NCBI GenBank assembly: GCA_027021365.1
Contig: JALUUM010000020.1
Span: 392,726-456,725 of the forward strand
Source of the DNA: Spirochaetales bacterium
GTDB lineage: Bacteria > Spirochaetota > Spirochaetia > SZUA-6
DNA: 64,000 nucleotides
Reading direction: 5' to 3'
Shown: positions 44,596 through 52,946 of the stretch, one piece after another
Layout: every line of letters begins with the position of its first letter
How positions within the stretch are numbered: position 1 is the first letter of the stretch
The notes under the pieces: generated by a model
The model's database searches: none
Told to the model about the DNA's origin: nothing
The model's input: the letters and a program-made list of their open reading frames with translations, nothing else
Made by a program: the position numbers and the translations under genes

Positions 44596-46617
44596 CTATT
44601 TCTCAAATCGATAGTATTGTGCTTCCCGTTTAAAGGGTATAAATTGTTTTCCGCCACTTGGGTAGTAGCGATTGAATGATTCCAGATAATTTAATCTCAA
44701 AGAGTGAACGAATGCGCTGAGCATTGAAAGAAGAAGATTCAAAACATGGAATAGAATGATTATCGTTGCTCCGATTGCCAATGATACGATGGTGATTATG
44801 ATGTTTCCCTTTGATATAAGAAGTTGACCCATCATATTTCCTACCAGTGCAATAAATCCCGTTGTTAGATTAAGTACGGCAAGTCTCATATAAGATAGAA
44901 CATCCGAAAAGAAGGAGACAATTCCATAGTACCCCACAATGCCATACAGTGATATAACTCCCATCATCAATCGGCCCCCAATGTTTTTACTTTCACGCCC
45001 TGTAAAGGCAACTATTGCAAGTGCACTGACGGCAAGAATCAATAAAATTATATTTACTATAGGTGATGGTATTGCAGAAGTAAATTGGGTGGCTATCCAT
45101 CCTATTATTGAAAAAAGGAGAAGAAACCACATGAGATAGTCGAAAATAGCAGCCTGGAGTTCCCCGTTCTTTAACGCATTGACAAAACCGGCAAAAATTG
45201 AGATCAGCTGGAATATAACACCTACGAAAATAGAGATACCGATTATCACCATTATATCCTTTGTAGGGCTGAAGAGTGGCAGAATGCCTAGTATTTTTCT
45301 CCCTCCGTACTGGTAGCCTATACTTGTTCCGAAAAAGCTCCATGTGAGAAAACCGAAAACGATCGAGACGATACCCATTTCGAGGAAGAGATCAAGAAAG
45401 AGACGCGTTCCCTGATCCGGTTTGAACTTTCTCTTCAACAGAATCGAGATAAGGACCTGCAAAGTTCCGTAACCGACGTCGGCTAAAACCATTGCATAGA
45501 AGAATGTCATGGCAAGAGCAACGAGTGGTGTAGGATCTATTCCGAAATAGCGTGGCATTCCAAACATTTCAATGAGTATCTGGTAGGGCTTTAGTATTTT
45601 CGGGTTCTCGAGAATTATCGGAGGATTGTCATCTTTCGTCGGTCTTGTAAATCGAAGAACCGCATTCTTGTATTTTTTCAAAGATTTTTCAAAAACCTCC
45701 CGGTTACTTTCCCTGACCCATCCCTGCACAACAGAGACTGTATTTGAATGAAACATTCTCGAGGTTACGGTCAGGTTTTTCTTCCTGTTGAGAAACTCAT
45801 CGCTGTATGCCTGCACGAATCCTCTGTACTTTTCTGCCTCGCCGGCAAAGAAGGATTCCATCTCTGCCTTTTGCTTTTTTAATTTTTCGATTTCAGATTT
45901 CGCTTCTCTTATTGCATCTAAAGCGGTGTTGTTAATGAGCGGAAAGCTTACATTCTTTAAACCGTATCCCTTTATTATGCTTTCCAGAATATTTTTTTTC
46001 TCATTGAGTACTATGAAATAGCCCAGAATCTCTTTCTTTTTTCTCGTCACTTCCACCCATGTAACCGAATCCGATATACCGTCCTTTTCTATATCTCTAT
46101 GAGTATGCATGAGTTGGAGTGCATTACACGATACAGGAAATGTTGTTGTATAGCTGCTCTCCTCAAAGAGTGACAGATGATCCTTCATCTCCTGCCAAGG
46201 TGTAAGGGTTTCAACCAATTCTTCATTCTCGTCGAGACGTGATAGTATAGACTCATACTTTTCATGCTTCGCTTTCAATTCTTTTATATACCCTTGCAGG
46301 TCGAAACTCTCAATCATCTCTTTGAACTTTTGTTCTTCGATGTAAGGGGCAGAACCGAAGAATTCTTCCAAAAGGCCTCTTTCCACAGGGTTAAATGTTT
46401 TAAAGAGGTCCAGTATCCATTTTACATTGAGCAAAACCTGATCAACCGAAGAAGTATCTACCTCCAACTTGTTTTCCCATTGAAGCATCTCTTCTTCCAG
46501 ACCCTCGTGAATGTCTTCTATGTGAATCAGGCCCTCTTTTTCTATTTCCTTTACAAGTTGTCCGACCTCTTCTTTGGGTATGATTATCTGGGTTTTAAGA
46601 ACCTTTGCTATTGCCAT
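44596..46617 (-). CDS. atpI: V/A-type ATPase subunit I (membrane stator)
   Basis: Subunit I (the a-subunit counterpart) anchors the peripheral stalks and forms the ion half-channels. The N-terminal half (about residues 1-330) is cytoplasmic and helical. The C-terminal half has about eight membrane helices, starting YFGIDPTPLVALAMTFFYAMVLADVGYG (about 358-385), the family signature. A long C-terminal helix carries SFFSDVLSYMRLAVLNLTTG, in which the Arg of YMRL is expected to face the ring glutamate. The 673-residue length is normal. It lies between the G/H-like gene and the proteolipid gene. Confidence 0.95.
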   Translation of the reverse strand: MAIAKVLKTQIIIPKEEVGQLVKEIEKEGLIHIEDIHEGLEEEMLQWENKLEVDTSSVDQVLLNVKWILDLFKTFNPVERGLLEEFFGSAPYIEEQKFKEMIESFDLQGYIKELKAKHEKYESILSRLDENEELVETLTPWQEMKDHLSLFEESSYTTTFPVSCNALQLMHTHRDIEKDGISDSVTWVEVTRKKKEILGYFIVLNEKKNILESIIKGYGLKNVSFPLINNTALDAIREAKSEIEKLKKQKAEMESFFAGEAEKYRGFVQAYSDEFLNRKKNLTVTSRMFHSNTVSVVQGWVRESNREVFEKSLKKYKNAVLRFTRPTKDDNPPIILENPKILKPYQILIEMFGMPRYFGIDPTPLVALAMTFFYAMVLADVGYGTLQVLISILLKRKFKPDQGTRLFLDLFLEMGIVSIVFGFLTWSFFGTSIGYQYGGRKILGILPLFSPTKDIMVIIGISIFVGVIFQLISIFAGFVNALKNGELQAAIFDYLMWFLLLFSIIGWIATQFTSAIPSPIVNIILLILAVSALAIVAFTGRESKNIGGRLMMGVISLYGIVGYYGIVSFFSDVLSYMRLAVLNLTTGFIALVGNMMGQLLISKGNIIITIVSLAIGATIIILFHVLNLLLSMLSAFVHSLRLNYLESFNRYYPSGGKQFIPFKREAQYYRFEK

Positions 46618-46635
46618 TGTCCTGCCACTATATGA

Positions 46636-46938
46636 TTAAATAAGTTTTTCTATAAGAAAATCTGCAACTTTTTCCTGGTTTTCCGATACACTTTTTTCCA
46701 GCTTCTCTCTTAGTGCCTTACCTTCATCCCTTATCTTCTTTTCTTCTTTCTTGAACTCAACCTCTAGATTCCTCCTGTAAGTATCCAGCTCATCGTTCAA
46801 TTTCTGCTTCTTCTCTTTCCTGAGTTTTTCAATTTCGATGTCCACAGAAAGAATTTTTTCCTCTGCCCTCTTTTTGTACTCTTCTTCGATTCTCAAAGCC
46901 TCTTCTTCGGCTTTCTTTACTTCCTTTAATACATCCAT
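46636..46938 (-). CDS. V/A-type ATPase peripheral stalk subunit G/H
   Basis: The 100-residue product is one continuous coiled coil, with charged heptads throughout (VKKAEEEALRIEEEYKKRAEE and later LEVEFKKEEKKIRDEGKALR). This is the character of the AhaH/Thermus-G subunit that pairs with E in the peripheral stalk. Being the first gene of the operon, directly before subunit I, matches the archaeal and Thermus order. The ATG has AGGAG about 9 bases upstream. Sequence alone is low-complexity, so context carries the assignment. Confidence 0.87.
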   Translation of the reverse strand: MDVLKEVKKAEEEALRIEEEYKKRAEEKILSVDIEIEKLRKEKKQKLNDELDTYRRNLEVEFKKEEKKIRDEGKALREKLEKSVSENQEKVADFLIEKLI

Positions 46939-46964
46939 AATGATCTCCTGTTCCTATAGGATAT

Positions 46965-46993
46965 AGATTATGCAAAGCATATGCTTCTGTCAA
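46965..46993 (-). promoter_or_regulatory. promoter and palindrome upstream of the V-ATPase operon
   Basis: On the minus strand a perfect TTGACA (46993-46988) is followed by CATAAT after 15 bases (46972-46967) or TAATCT after 17 (46970-46965). Between the boxes lies the perfect 12-base palindrome AAGCATATGCTT (46975-46986), well placed for a repressor. The leader is about 22-27 bases and contains the AGGAG of the first gene. The -10 choice is uncertain; the -35 is strong. Confidence 0.6.
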
Positions 46994-47060
46994 ATGATTT
47001 TTAACATTTGAAAACGATTAATTGAGATAGATAATGGCAATGTTATTTCTTGTTACACAC

Positions 47061-48290
47061 CTATCTTGAATTCTTATCACCACTTCCCAGAAGTGCCCCC
47101 TTGATCTTATCGATTTGAGCTTCCAGTTCTTTACCTATTTGTGTTGCAGATTTTCTGTAACCATCGATTACTGCCTTCTCTTCTGTATTTCCCTGTCCGG
47201 ATACATTTTGCACGGTAAGAGAATAAAGAATCTTACCGTCTGAAACCCTTATTATCCTTACCGTTGCATTTGTTTTTGATTTATAAATCTGATATTTCTT
47301 GCCTTTGAATACAAGTTGGGAAACGAGGTAACAGTCGTTCAATACCGATACTATGTATGATACATCCTTCTTTACCCCAAGCTTTTCTATCGCCTCTGGT
47401 TCACCATTGAAAACCAGCATGAATTGATCCGGAGAGAGCGCTCCGTTGTATTGTGAGAAGTCAAAGGATATTCCCTGTAGCTTGTTGTAAACGGTATCGA
47501 GGATTACAGGATCTGAAGATACACCGAATTTCGATTTTTCCAGAACAAGAATTGTAGCTTTTCTGGGAGGTGGAACATATACGAAATCTCTTATGACATT
47601 TTCGAATTTGTAGGTGTATCCTTTGGCTTTAACAATGAGCATTGCCCTTATAATATTTTCTTCGTTGGGATTGTCGAATCTTGCAATTGTGCAGTTAGCC
47701 TGTCCGTAATCGTTGGTATTTACGATCGAGGTGAGTATGCCTCCACCTTTTACGAACTGAAAGAGTATGGAGGCAGAAGCTACAATGCTCTTACCCGTGG
47801 CAGAGTTGTAGGTGACAATAACAGATGGTTGAAGGGCTCCCTTCTTGTTAAGATCAATAGTCTTTGCCTTTACCTGATTCATGTTACTGTCGAGCCACTC
47901 ATTCCCGGGTTCAAGGGACAGGGATGCACCGAGTTTTGTGAGCTCAGTTCTCGCCTCATTTATTACACTTTCCGTTTCAGGATCAACATTGGTTAATTTT
48001 TCACTTTCAGCAAGGACAGAGACGAGCTGTTTGAGGCCATCGGCTATTTGCCCGTTGTCAATTTTTGACATACCATTTTCAAGGAACTGTTTTAGCCGAT
48101 ATTCGGTTTCTGCCGAACCTGTAACCTCTACATTCTTCTTTCCCTGAGGCGTTTTTGGGGTTTCGCCGGTTGCAATACTTTTGTTTGTATTTTGTTCCGT
48201 AGAGGTAGTTACACAGCTTGAAAGGACCAGAGCAAATAATACAGAAAACAAAAGAGAAAGTAAAAGAATAATTTCTCTCTTTTTCAACAT
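47061..48290 (-). CDS. lipoprotein of unknown function
   Basis: The signal (KKREIILLLSLLFSVLFALV, then LSSC) makes this a lipoprotein with Cys25 as the lipidated residue. The mature part begins with a Thr/Asn/Lys-rich linker, a helical segment (about residues 60-120) and two beta-rich domains. The second (about 245-400) contains ATILVLEKSKFGVSSDPVIL and ends in a helix, recalling LPP20/CsgG-like lipoproteins, but no firm match is claimed. I use the ATG at 48290 because AAGGAG lies 10 bases upstream; the earlier in-frame start lies in the preceding gene. It is co-transcribed with the lipoprotein gene just upstream. Confidence 0.83.
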   Translation of the reverse strand: MLKKREIILLLSLLFSVLFALVLSSCVTTSTEQNTNKSIATGETPKTPQGKKNVEVTGSAETEYRLKQFLENGMSKIDNGQIADGLKQLVSVLAESEKLTNVDPETESVINEARTELTKLGASLSLEPGNEWLDSNMNQVKAKTIDLNKKGALQPSVIVTYNSATGKSIVASASILFQFVKGGGILTSIVNTNDYGQANCTIARFDNPNEENIIRAMLIVKAKGYTYKFENVIRDFVYVPPPRKATILVLEKSKFGVSSDPVILDTVYNKLQGISFDFSQYNGALSPDQFMLVFNGEPEAIEKLGVKKDVSYIVSVLNDCYLVSQLVFKGKKYQIYKSKTNATVRIIRVSDGKILYSLTVQNVSGQGNTEEKAVIDGYRKSATQIGKELEAQIDKIKGALLGSGDKNSR

Positions 48291-48325
48291 CTTATGTCTA
48301 CTCCTTTTATAATTTAATTTTGTGT

Positions 48326-48985
48326 TTACCATGCCGCTTCAAGAATAATATCCGTATCAGTCTTGAGAAGTTCTGTAATAGAAGTCTCAAATGACAAAGT
48401 TTTCTTATCTGGGGATAGGACTCCCATATTGTAAGAAAGGATTTCTCTCGGGGCCTTTACAGTATACTGAATCTTGTATCCTTCAAAAAAAGTATCGACC
48501 ATTTTCATGGTTTGTTGGTCAAGTTCCTCTTCGGTTCTGGATGCAATTTTCTGTTTGAAGTATGTCCTTTCTCCCCTTTTTTCAAGAGAGACAGGAAACT
48601 CATTAAAATTCTTTATTTTACTAAGTTTTGAGACATCATCAAATGAAATCGTGGCATTTATCAGTATATCGTCTTCATTCTCCGATTGTTTGAAAGATCT
48701 TAATTTCAAGCCCTCTATCCCGGCTATGGATTTTCTAAAATCATCCTCGCTGACAGGTAAAGGCATCGAAAGAGTATTTTTTTCTCCTGTTTCTCCAAGG
48801 TTGATAATCATTTTGGATATTCTGTAATTCAGAGTGAGGATTCCGCTACCATTATCATTGAAACTGATAGACGATTCAACACCTATGCATGATGATAGAA
48901 ACAATAAGAGAGAAACAATAATTGTAAGCATGAACGGTATGCTAAAAAGAGATTTATTCTTTTTAAGGTTTTCCTGGAAGTTCAT
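48326..48985 (-). CDS. lipoprotein of unknown function (LppM-like layout)
   Basis: A basic N-terminus, a hydrophobic run and LSSC (Cys33) form a lipoprotein signal. The mature 187 residues read as alternating strands with the pattern SSISFNDNGSGILTLNYRIS and later INATISFDDVSKLSKIKNF, typical of the small secreted domain called LppM-like in actinobacteria (a strand-rich fold that follows a lipobox). That resemblance is by eye only. GAGG lies about 6 bases before the ATG. The next gene starts 35 bases downstream of its stop, so the two lipoproteins form one unit. Confidence 0.82.
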   Translation of the reverse strand: MNFQENLKKNKSLFSIPFMLTIIVSLLLFLSSCIGVESSISFNDNGSGILTLNYRISKMIINLGETGEKNTLSMPLPVSEDDFRKSIAGIEGLKLRSFKQSENEDDILINATISFDDVSKLSKIKNFNEFPVSLEKRGERTYFKQKIASRTEEELDQQTMKMVDTFFEGYKIQYTVKAPREILSYNMGVLSPDKKTLSFETSITELLKTDTDIILEAAW

Positions 48986-48997
48986 TTATGCCTCGCT

Positions 48998-49027
48998 TTT
49001 AATTCGATTCTACCATCAAATGACAAT
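48998..49027 (-). promoter_or_regulatory. candidate promoter for the two-lipoprotein unit
   Basis: On the minus strand a weak -35 TTGTAA is followed after 18 bases by TAGAAT, which is preceded by TGG (extended -10). It lies within about 45 bases of the ATG at 48985, leaving a leader of some 15-20 bases with a GAGG. Positions are approximate to a few bases; only the -10 region is convincing. Confidence 0.4.
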
Positions 49028-49082
49028 ATTTTACAATACAAAAGATTGAAATCATATTTCATAGAAATTATTAATATGTATA

Positions 49083-50312
49083 TTATATCATACTTTCAAT
49101 GAATTCTTCTATTTTTTCTTTTACCTGCCTTATCACTGATTTGGGAACTTTAATTGAGGAAATGTTGACCGAAGAAGGATTCTTCCATAATTTTCCCTCG
49201 ATTGAACTACTTGTTTCTGTCAGAAGCTTATCAATAAAATCAACAACATGTTTGTTTACTCCGATGCCGAACAGAATGGATAGTTTTTCGATGTTCTTCT
49301 TTTCATTTTTCTCATGAAAGATGACAATAGATTTTTCATAGGAATTGCTAATTTGCGATGCAACCTCTTGAAGGTTTATGATTTCGGGATATTCCTCTAA
49401 AAAGTTGAATATCCTGTAATCTCCTTTCAAAACAAATTGTTTTGACAAAGCTTTTGAAAAAAAATTGGTAAAAGATTTTCTTAGAATCCTTATTTCTTTT
49501 CTGCATTCATTTCCCTTTGAAATCAATACTTCTATTGCATCTTTAATCTTACCCGGTGATACCGACAACCTTTCGCCCACAGAAACAGCAGAAGCATGGA
49601 GTTTCCTGAGATAATCAAACAATCTGTTTCCTGCAAGAAAATGAATCCTCTTCATACCCTTGTAATTTTCTATTTTTGTTACCTTGATTCCACCAATCTC
49701 CGAGGTGTTTCTGAGGTGTGTGCCACCACAAGGAGTTGCATCTATGTCACCTATTGTTACCACTCTGATTTTTCCTTCGACTTTGGGTTGACGCCTTAGG
49801 TTTATGGAATTTTTCTCAATCTCTATCCTGTCAGTGAAATAGAGAATATCCACATCGAAAGATTCGTTTATCATACAGAGAAGTCTGTCTTCAATCGAAG
49901 CTATTTTACTTTTAAGGTCGATTTCGGTTTTCACATCTATGGTAGAATCTGTTTTTCCGAGATGTGATGAAATAGTCTCTATGTCGAATTCATTTTTAAG
50001 ATATGCTGATAAAAGGTGTTGTGCGGTATGTTGCTGCATGTTATCGTACCTTTTATTCCAGTCTATCCTGCACAAGGCAGTCTCTCCCCTCTCTGCACCA
50101 AGAGGATTTTCAAGAACATGAAGTATCTTGTCTTTTTCTTTGATTACATCTTTTACAGAGACTCCGTTTATCGTACCTGAATCGTGGTATTGCCCGCCAG
50201 ATGTTGGATAGAAAATAGTTCTGTCTAGTATTACCGTGTCGTCTTTGATTTCTCTTATTATTGCAATACTTTCTCTTAGGTAACTGTCCCTGTGGAATAG
50301 AAAATCGGTCAT
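49083..50312 (-). CDS. AlaX-type trans-editing alanyl-tRNA hydrolase, long form
   Basis: AlaX proteins clear Ser- or Gly-mischarged tRNA-Ala and are free-standing relatives of the AlaRS editing domain. The zinc motifs are complete: H-x-x-x-H in QQHTAQHLLSAYL and C-x-x-x-H in TPCGGTHLRNTSEIGG. An N-terminal barrel (about residues 1-95, FYPTSGGQYHDSGTI) precedes them. The C-terminal ~165 residues resemble a DHHA1-type domain, as in AlaX-L. There is no Shine-Dalgarno. The start codon sits inside a 14-base inverted repeat whose centre holds TATAAG, suggesting a leaderless, operator-controlled message. Confidence 0.92.
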   Translation of the reverse strand: MTDFLFHRDSYLRESIAIIREIKDDTVILDRTIFYPTSGGQYHDSGTINGVSVKDVIKEKDKILHVLENPLGAERGETALCRIDWNKRYDNMQQHTAQHLLSAYLKNEFDIETISSHLGKTDSTIDVKTEIDLKSKIASIEDRLLCMINESFDVDILYFTDRIEIEKNSINLRRQPKVEGKIRVVTIGDIDATPCGGTHLRNTSEIGGIKVTKIENYKGMKRIHFLAGNRLFDYLRKLHASAVSVGERLSVSPGKIKDAIEVLISKGNECRKEIRILRKSFTNFFSKALSKQFVLKGDYRIFNFLEEYPEIINLQEVASQISNSYEKSIVIFHEKNEKKNIEKLSILFGIGVNKHVVDFIDKLLTETSSSIEGKLWKNPSSVNISSIKVPKSVIRQVKEKIEEFIESMI

Positions 50313-50340
50313 GAATATCTTATATCATTCATGACCGATT
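50303..50340. repeat. perfect 14-bp inverted repeat over the alaX start and -10 box
   Basis: AATCGGTCATGAAT (50303-50316) and its exact reverse complement (50327-50340) flank a 10-base centre. On the minus strand the centre reads GATATAAGAT and holds a TATAAG -10 box, 6 bases before the alaX ATG (50312-50310). The left arm encodes the first residues of AlaX, and the right arm repeats them in the opposite direction. It may be an operator or a small inverted duplication. Confidence 0.8.
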
Positions 50341-50373
50341 ATTTCCAGATCGTTTTAAGGTACTTTACTTTAA

Positions 50374-50401
50374 GATACACTAAAAACGATACACTAAAAA
50401 C
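50374..50401. repeat. 14-bp tandem repeat, two perfect copies
   Basis: GATACACTAAAAAC occurs twice without a gap (50374-50387 and 50388-50401), in the space between alaX and the barrel-protein gene. It could be a replication slip or a pair of binding sites; it also lies just after the barrel gene's stop codon on the minus strand, where mRNA 3' ends would form. Confidence 0.85.
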
Positions 50402-50409
50402 TAGTTATA

Positions 50410-51462
50410 TTACAACTGTATTCTTACGTTGCCTGTTACGCCGTATGAGTTCCCTGTAAAGTTGTACATACCCGTGAGGTCTATCCTTAGAATCAGGAGG
50501 TTGAGTGAAACACCACCAAATGCTCTCACAGACCATCCCTGCACCTCAGAGCTTACCTGGATTCCGGTAGTAGAAAGGTCTGGAGGCGTTTCGCCTGCAG
50601 CTGCAAATGCATCGTTAATTTCCTGTATCTGCTGATCCGTGATAGGAGAACCGTCCAATAGAAGCTCGGTGAATAGCCCTCCTCCTGCTTTAGAGCCCCC
50701 AATGGATGCCCCGAGGCCTGCATACGGTGTAAGTATCAAAAGGCTCTTGCTAACCTGTACCTTGAAGTCGAATACCGTGGTGTTCCAGTTGAACTTAAGT
50801 GACGGGTCCGAAAGGCTTAAGGTATGGGTGACAAATCCGTCAGGGGCAGTAGCATCCGGTACATCGAACTGTGTCAGCGTAATGTCCCCACCCATCAGGC
50901 CTGTAAGTCCCACTCCTCCCTGAAGGTAGTTCAAACCGGCACCTATTGAGATACCTGGTATTAGGAATCTCTCCTTCAATATTGAAAGCCTGACATCCGC
51001 ACCGAAGAGGAGATATTCGGCAGAAAATGGCAATCCTTGCTGTTTGAGTAATTCTTCAGGCAATATCCCGAGCTTCAGTCCTATATCAAAGGGAAGGAGG
51101 ATACCTCCTATTCTTGCCTCAGCAGTATATGCCGGCAGAGGAAGCCCGTACTTTTGCAGGAATGAAAGTTCGGGTGGTATCGTGATATTAAAGGTGTCGA
51201 TTACCGTTTCCATGGATTTAAAAGGAATCGTAGTTACTCCAACAGTCACCCCAACACCGAGATGTGGCGGAATGCGAAAGAGTTTTCCAATAAATGCATC
51301 TGACCAGTTTAAGCCTACAGAGGCATTGAATGGGAGAACAGGCGCTATTGCATCTGCAAAACCGGAAAAAGCAGTGACCATTTCATCGTAGGTGGGTGAT
51401 TGTGCAAAAACGCCCGTTACCAATACAATTGTCAATAACAGTGCTATAATTATTCTTTTCAT
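50410..51462 (-). CDS. probable outer-membrane beta-barrel protein, spirochete type
   Basis: A classic signal peptide (MKRIIIALLLTIVLVTGVFA, residues 1-20) is followed by 330 residues rich in Gly and in alternating hydrophobic/polar strands (LGVGVTVGVTTI, TAEARIGGILLPFDIGLKLG, ISIGAGLNYLQGGVGLTGL, WSVRAFGGVSLNLLILRIDL), ending NVRIQL. That is the pattern of an outer-membrane barrel with few charges and a terminal strand, though the final residue is Leu rather than Phe. The ATG at 51462 has AGGAGG 6 bases upstream, so an earlier in-frame ATG is rejected. The function is unknown. Confidence 0.8.
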   Translation of the reverse strand: MKRIIIALLLTIVLVTGVFAQSPTYDEMVTAFSGFADAIAPVLPFNASVGLNWSDAFIGKLFRIPPHLGVGVTVGVTTIPFKSMETVIDTFNITIPPELSFLQKYGLPLPAYTAEARIGGILLPFDIGLKLGILPEELLKQQGLPFSAEYLLFGADVRLSILKERFLIPGISIGAGLNYLQGGVGLTGLMGGDITLTQFDVPDATAPDGFVTHTLSLSDPSLKFNWNTTVFDFKVQVSKSLLILTPYAGLGASIGGSKAGGGLFTELLLDGSPITDQQIQEINDAFAAAGETPPDLSTTGIQVSSEVQGWSVRAFGGVSLNLLILRIDLTGMYNFTGNSYGVTGNVRIQL

Positions 51463-51492
51463 AAGAACCTCCTGTCTTGTTCTTAGACTAAA

Positions 51493-51520
51493 GTATAGCA
51501 TTCTTTCCGTGAAAATCAAT
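51493..51520 (-). promoter_or_regulatory. promoter of the barrel-protein gene
   Basis: On the minus strand TTGATT (51520-51515) is followed after 16 bases by TATACT (51498-51493), which has a TGC extended -10. Transcription should start near 51486, giving a leader of about 24 bases with AGGAGG. This conventional leader contrasts with the leaderless promoters elsewhere in the window. Confidence 0.6.
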
Positions 51521-51613
51521 TTTTTCGAAGGGTATTAAAAAGAGAGCATGGAATAGTAGGGAAGATTCTTTCTCTGATCGAGCCTTACGGTATCTCTTTC
51601 ACAATAAATCAAT

Positions 51614-52315
51614 TTGATGTATATTTCCTACACTATGAGAAAAGAGAATATCAATTCGGGTGAAAATGGCAGTACCGTGAGAGAGGAAGTGCTTTCAAAT
51701 TTTATAGTTATCGAGGGGCTCGACGGAGCAGGAACGACAACTCAGTTGAAATTGATCGATGAAGAACTTAATAGAATCGGATTCCCCCATTTTTGTACCT
51801 TTGAACCCACAGAGGGTACCATAGGGAGATTGATAAGAGAAATACTCCGTAAAAAACTAAAGGCCGAACCAGATACAATAGCATTGCTCTTTGCAGCCGA
51901 CAGGAATGAACATCTCTTTGGCGAGGGAGGAATAGTGGAAAGGATAAGAAGAGGGGAGATTGTGATTTCGGATAGGTACCTCTTTTCCAGCCTTGCCTAT
52001 CAGTCAATTCAGTGCGGCTTCGATTACGTATTTTCACTCAATTCCAAGTTTCCCCTCCCCCATGACCTGATATTCATAGATACACCCTTCGAGATATGTC
52101 AGAAACGACTTGGTGAAAGAAGGAACAGCGACATCTTTGATATGAAAGAATTTCAGATCTCGGTAAGAAAGAATTATGATAAGATATTTGATCATTTTGG
52201 GAGCGGCGCAGGGCGAGGGATGAATATTCACCTGATTGATGGTTCCGGAGAAGCGAAGGAAGTATTCAAAGATGTATGGAAAATCTTCCAAGGTTTGCCG
52301 ATATATAAAGAGTGA
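51614..52315 (+). CDS. tmk: thymidylate kinase, with altered P-loop
   Basis: Tmk phosphorylates dTMP to dTDP. The family segments are clear: FIVIEGLDGAGTTTQLKLID, TFEPTEGTIGRLIREIL, LLFAADRNEHL and VISDRYLFSSLAYQ, with the DR(Y/x) motif. The P-loop reads GLDGAGTT where GxxxxGK(S/T) is usual, so the Walker A lysine is a threonine. The start is uncertain: ATGs at 51614 and 51635 and GTGs at 51677 and 51689 are in frame and none has a well-spaced Shine-Dalgarno; conserved sequence begins only near 51692. The next gene overlaps its last bases. Confidence 0.9.
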   Translation: MMYISYTMRKENINSGENGSTVREEVLSNFIVIEGLDGAGTTTQLKLIDEELNRIGFPHFCTFEPTEGTIGRLIREILRKKLKAEPDTIALLFAADRNEHLFGEGGIVERIRRGEIVISDRYLFSSLAYQSIQCGFDYVFSLNSKFPLPHDLIFIDTPFEICQKRLGERRNSDIFDMKEFQISVRKNYDKIFDHFGSGAGRGMNIHLIDGSGEAKEVFKDVWKIFQGLPIYKE

Positions 52316-52941
52316 AAAGAACAAGAATCAATCCAAGAAGGTACCTTTTTTCTGCTCTATTGTTTTTATTGTTTATCACAAATATCACTTCTCTTCATGC
52401 ATGGCGTATTCTATATGCAGAGCAATACTACAAGCTGTATCATCTTCATTTTTATCAGTATCCGGATGATTCGATGGAGAATATCTACTATCTCGAAAAA
52501 GCATTGAAAGCAGATTTTGCAAATCCGCTCTATGCACTTGCAGTGATAAAGAACAAGACCGAATGGGAACGGTACAGGTATCTATTCAAGATGCATGTCA
52601 ATCTGAAGCTAATAGAACAGTACCTCACTTTGGGAAGCAAGTATGACAAGATGGTAGCCTATTTTTACAATGCACCCTGGAAGAAGGAAAATATTGACAG
52701 TCTCGATAAAGCGGAGAAAGTTTACCTGGTTTCTCTCGGGTATTGGAAAAAGGCCCTGTACTGGGCTGAAAAGGCATGGGCCTTAAGATATGTACACCTT
52801 CCCGAAATACAGAACTGGGAAGACGAAAATTACAGGATATATTCAGGTGAACTCAACTATGAGGAGATAATTGATTCACACCTTGCAAGACTTAACAGGG
52901 TACGTGAAACATTTTTGAAAATGGATAAGAATACTTACTGA
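52312..52941 (+). CDS. exported protein of unknown function
   Basis: A basic start and a hydrophobic segment (about residues 10-30, ending SLHAW) form a signal peptide. The mature region is helical and rich in Tyr, Trp and Lys (EQYYKLYHLHFYQYPDD, GYWKKALYWAEKAWAL), perhaps a degenerate TPR unit. The start is GTG, overlapping the tmk stop (GTGA). The end lies only 5 bases from the queA stop on the other strand, so no terminator fits between them. No function can be assigned. Confidence 0.8.
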   Translation: MKRTRINPRRYLFSALLFLLFITNITSLHAWRILYAEQYYKLYHLHFYQYPDDSMENIYYLEKALKADFANPLYALAVIKNKTEWERYRYLFKMHVNLKLIEQYLTLGSKYDKMVAYFYNAPWKKENIDSLDKAEKVYLVSLGYWKKALYWAEKAWALRYVHLPEIQNWEDENYRIYSGELNYEEIIDSHLARLNRVRETFLKMDKNTY

Positions 52942-52946
52942 TAACC

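Noticed and set aside
50331..50458. Short plus-strand frame starting ATGACCGATT opposite alaX
   Set aside because: About 42 codons, no Shine-Dalgarno, runs antisense into the barrel gene; explained by the inverted repeat copying the alaX start.
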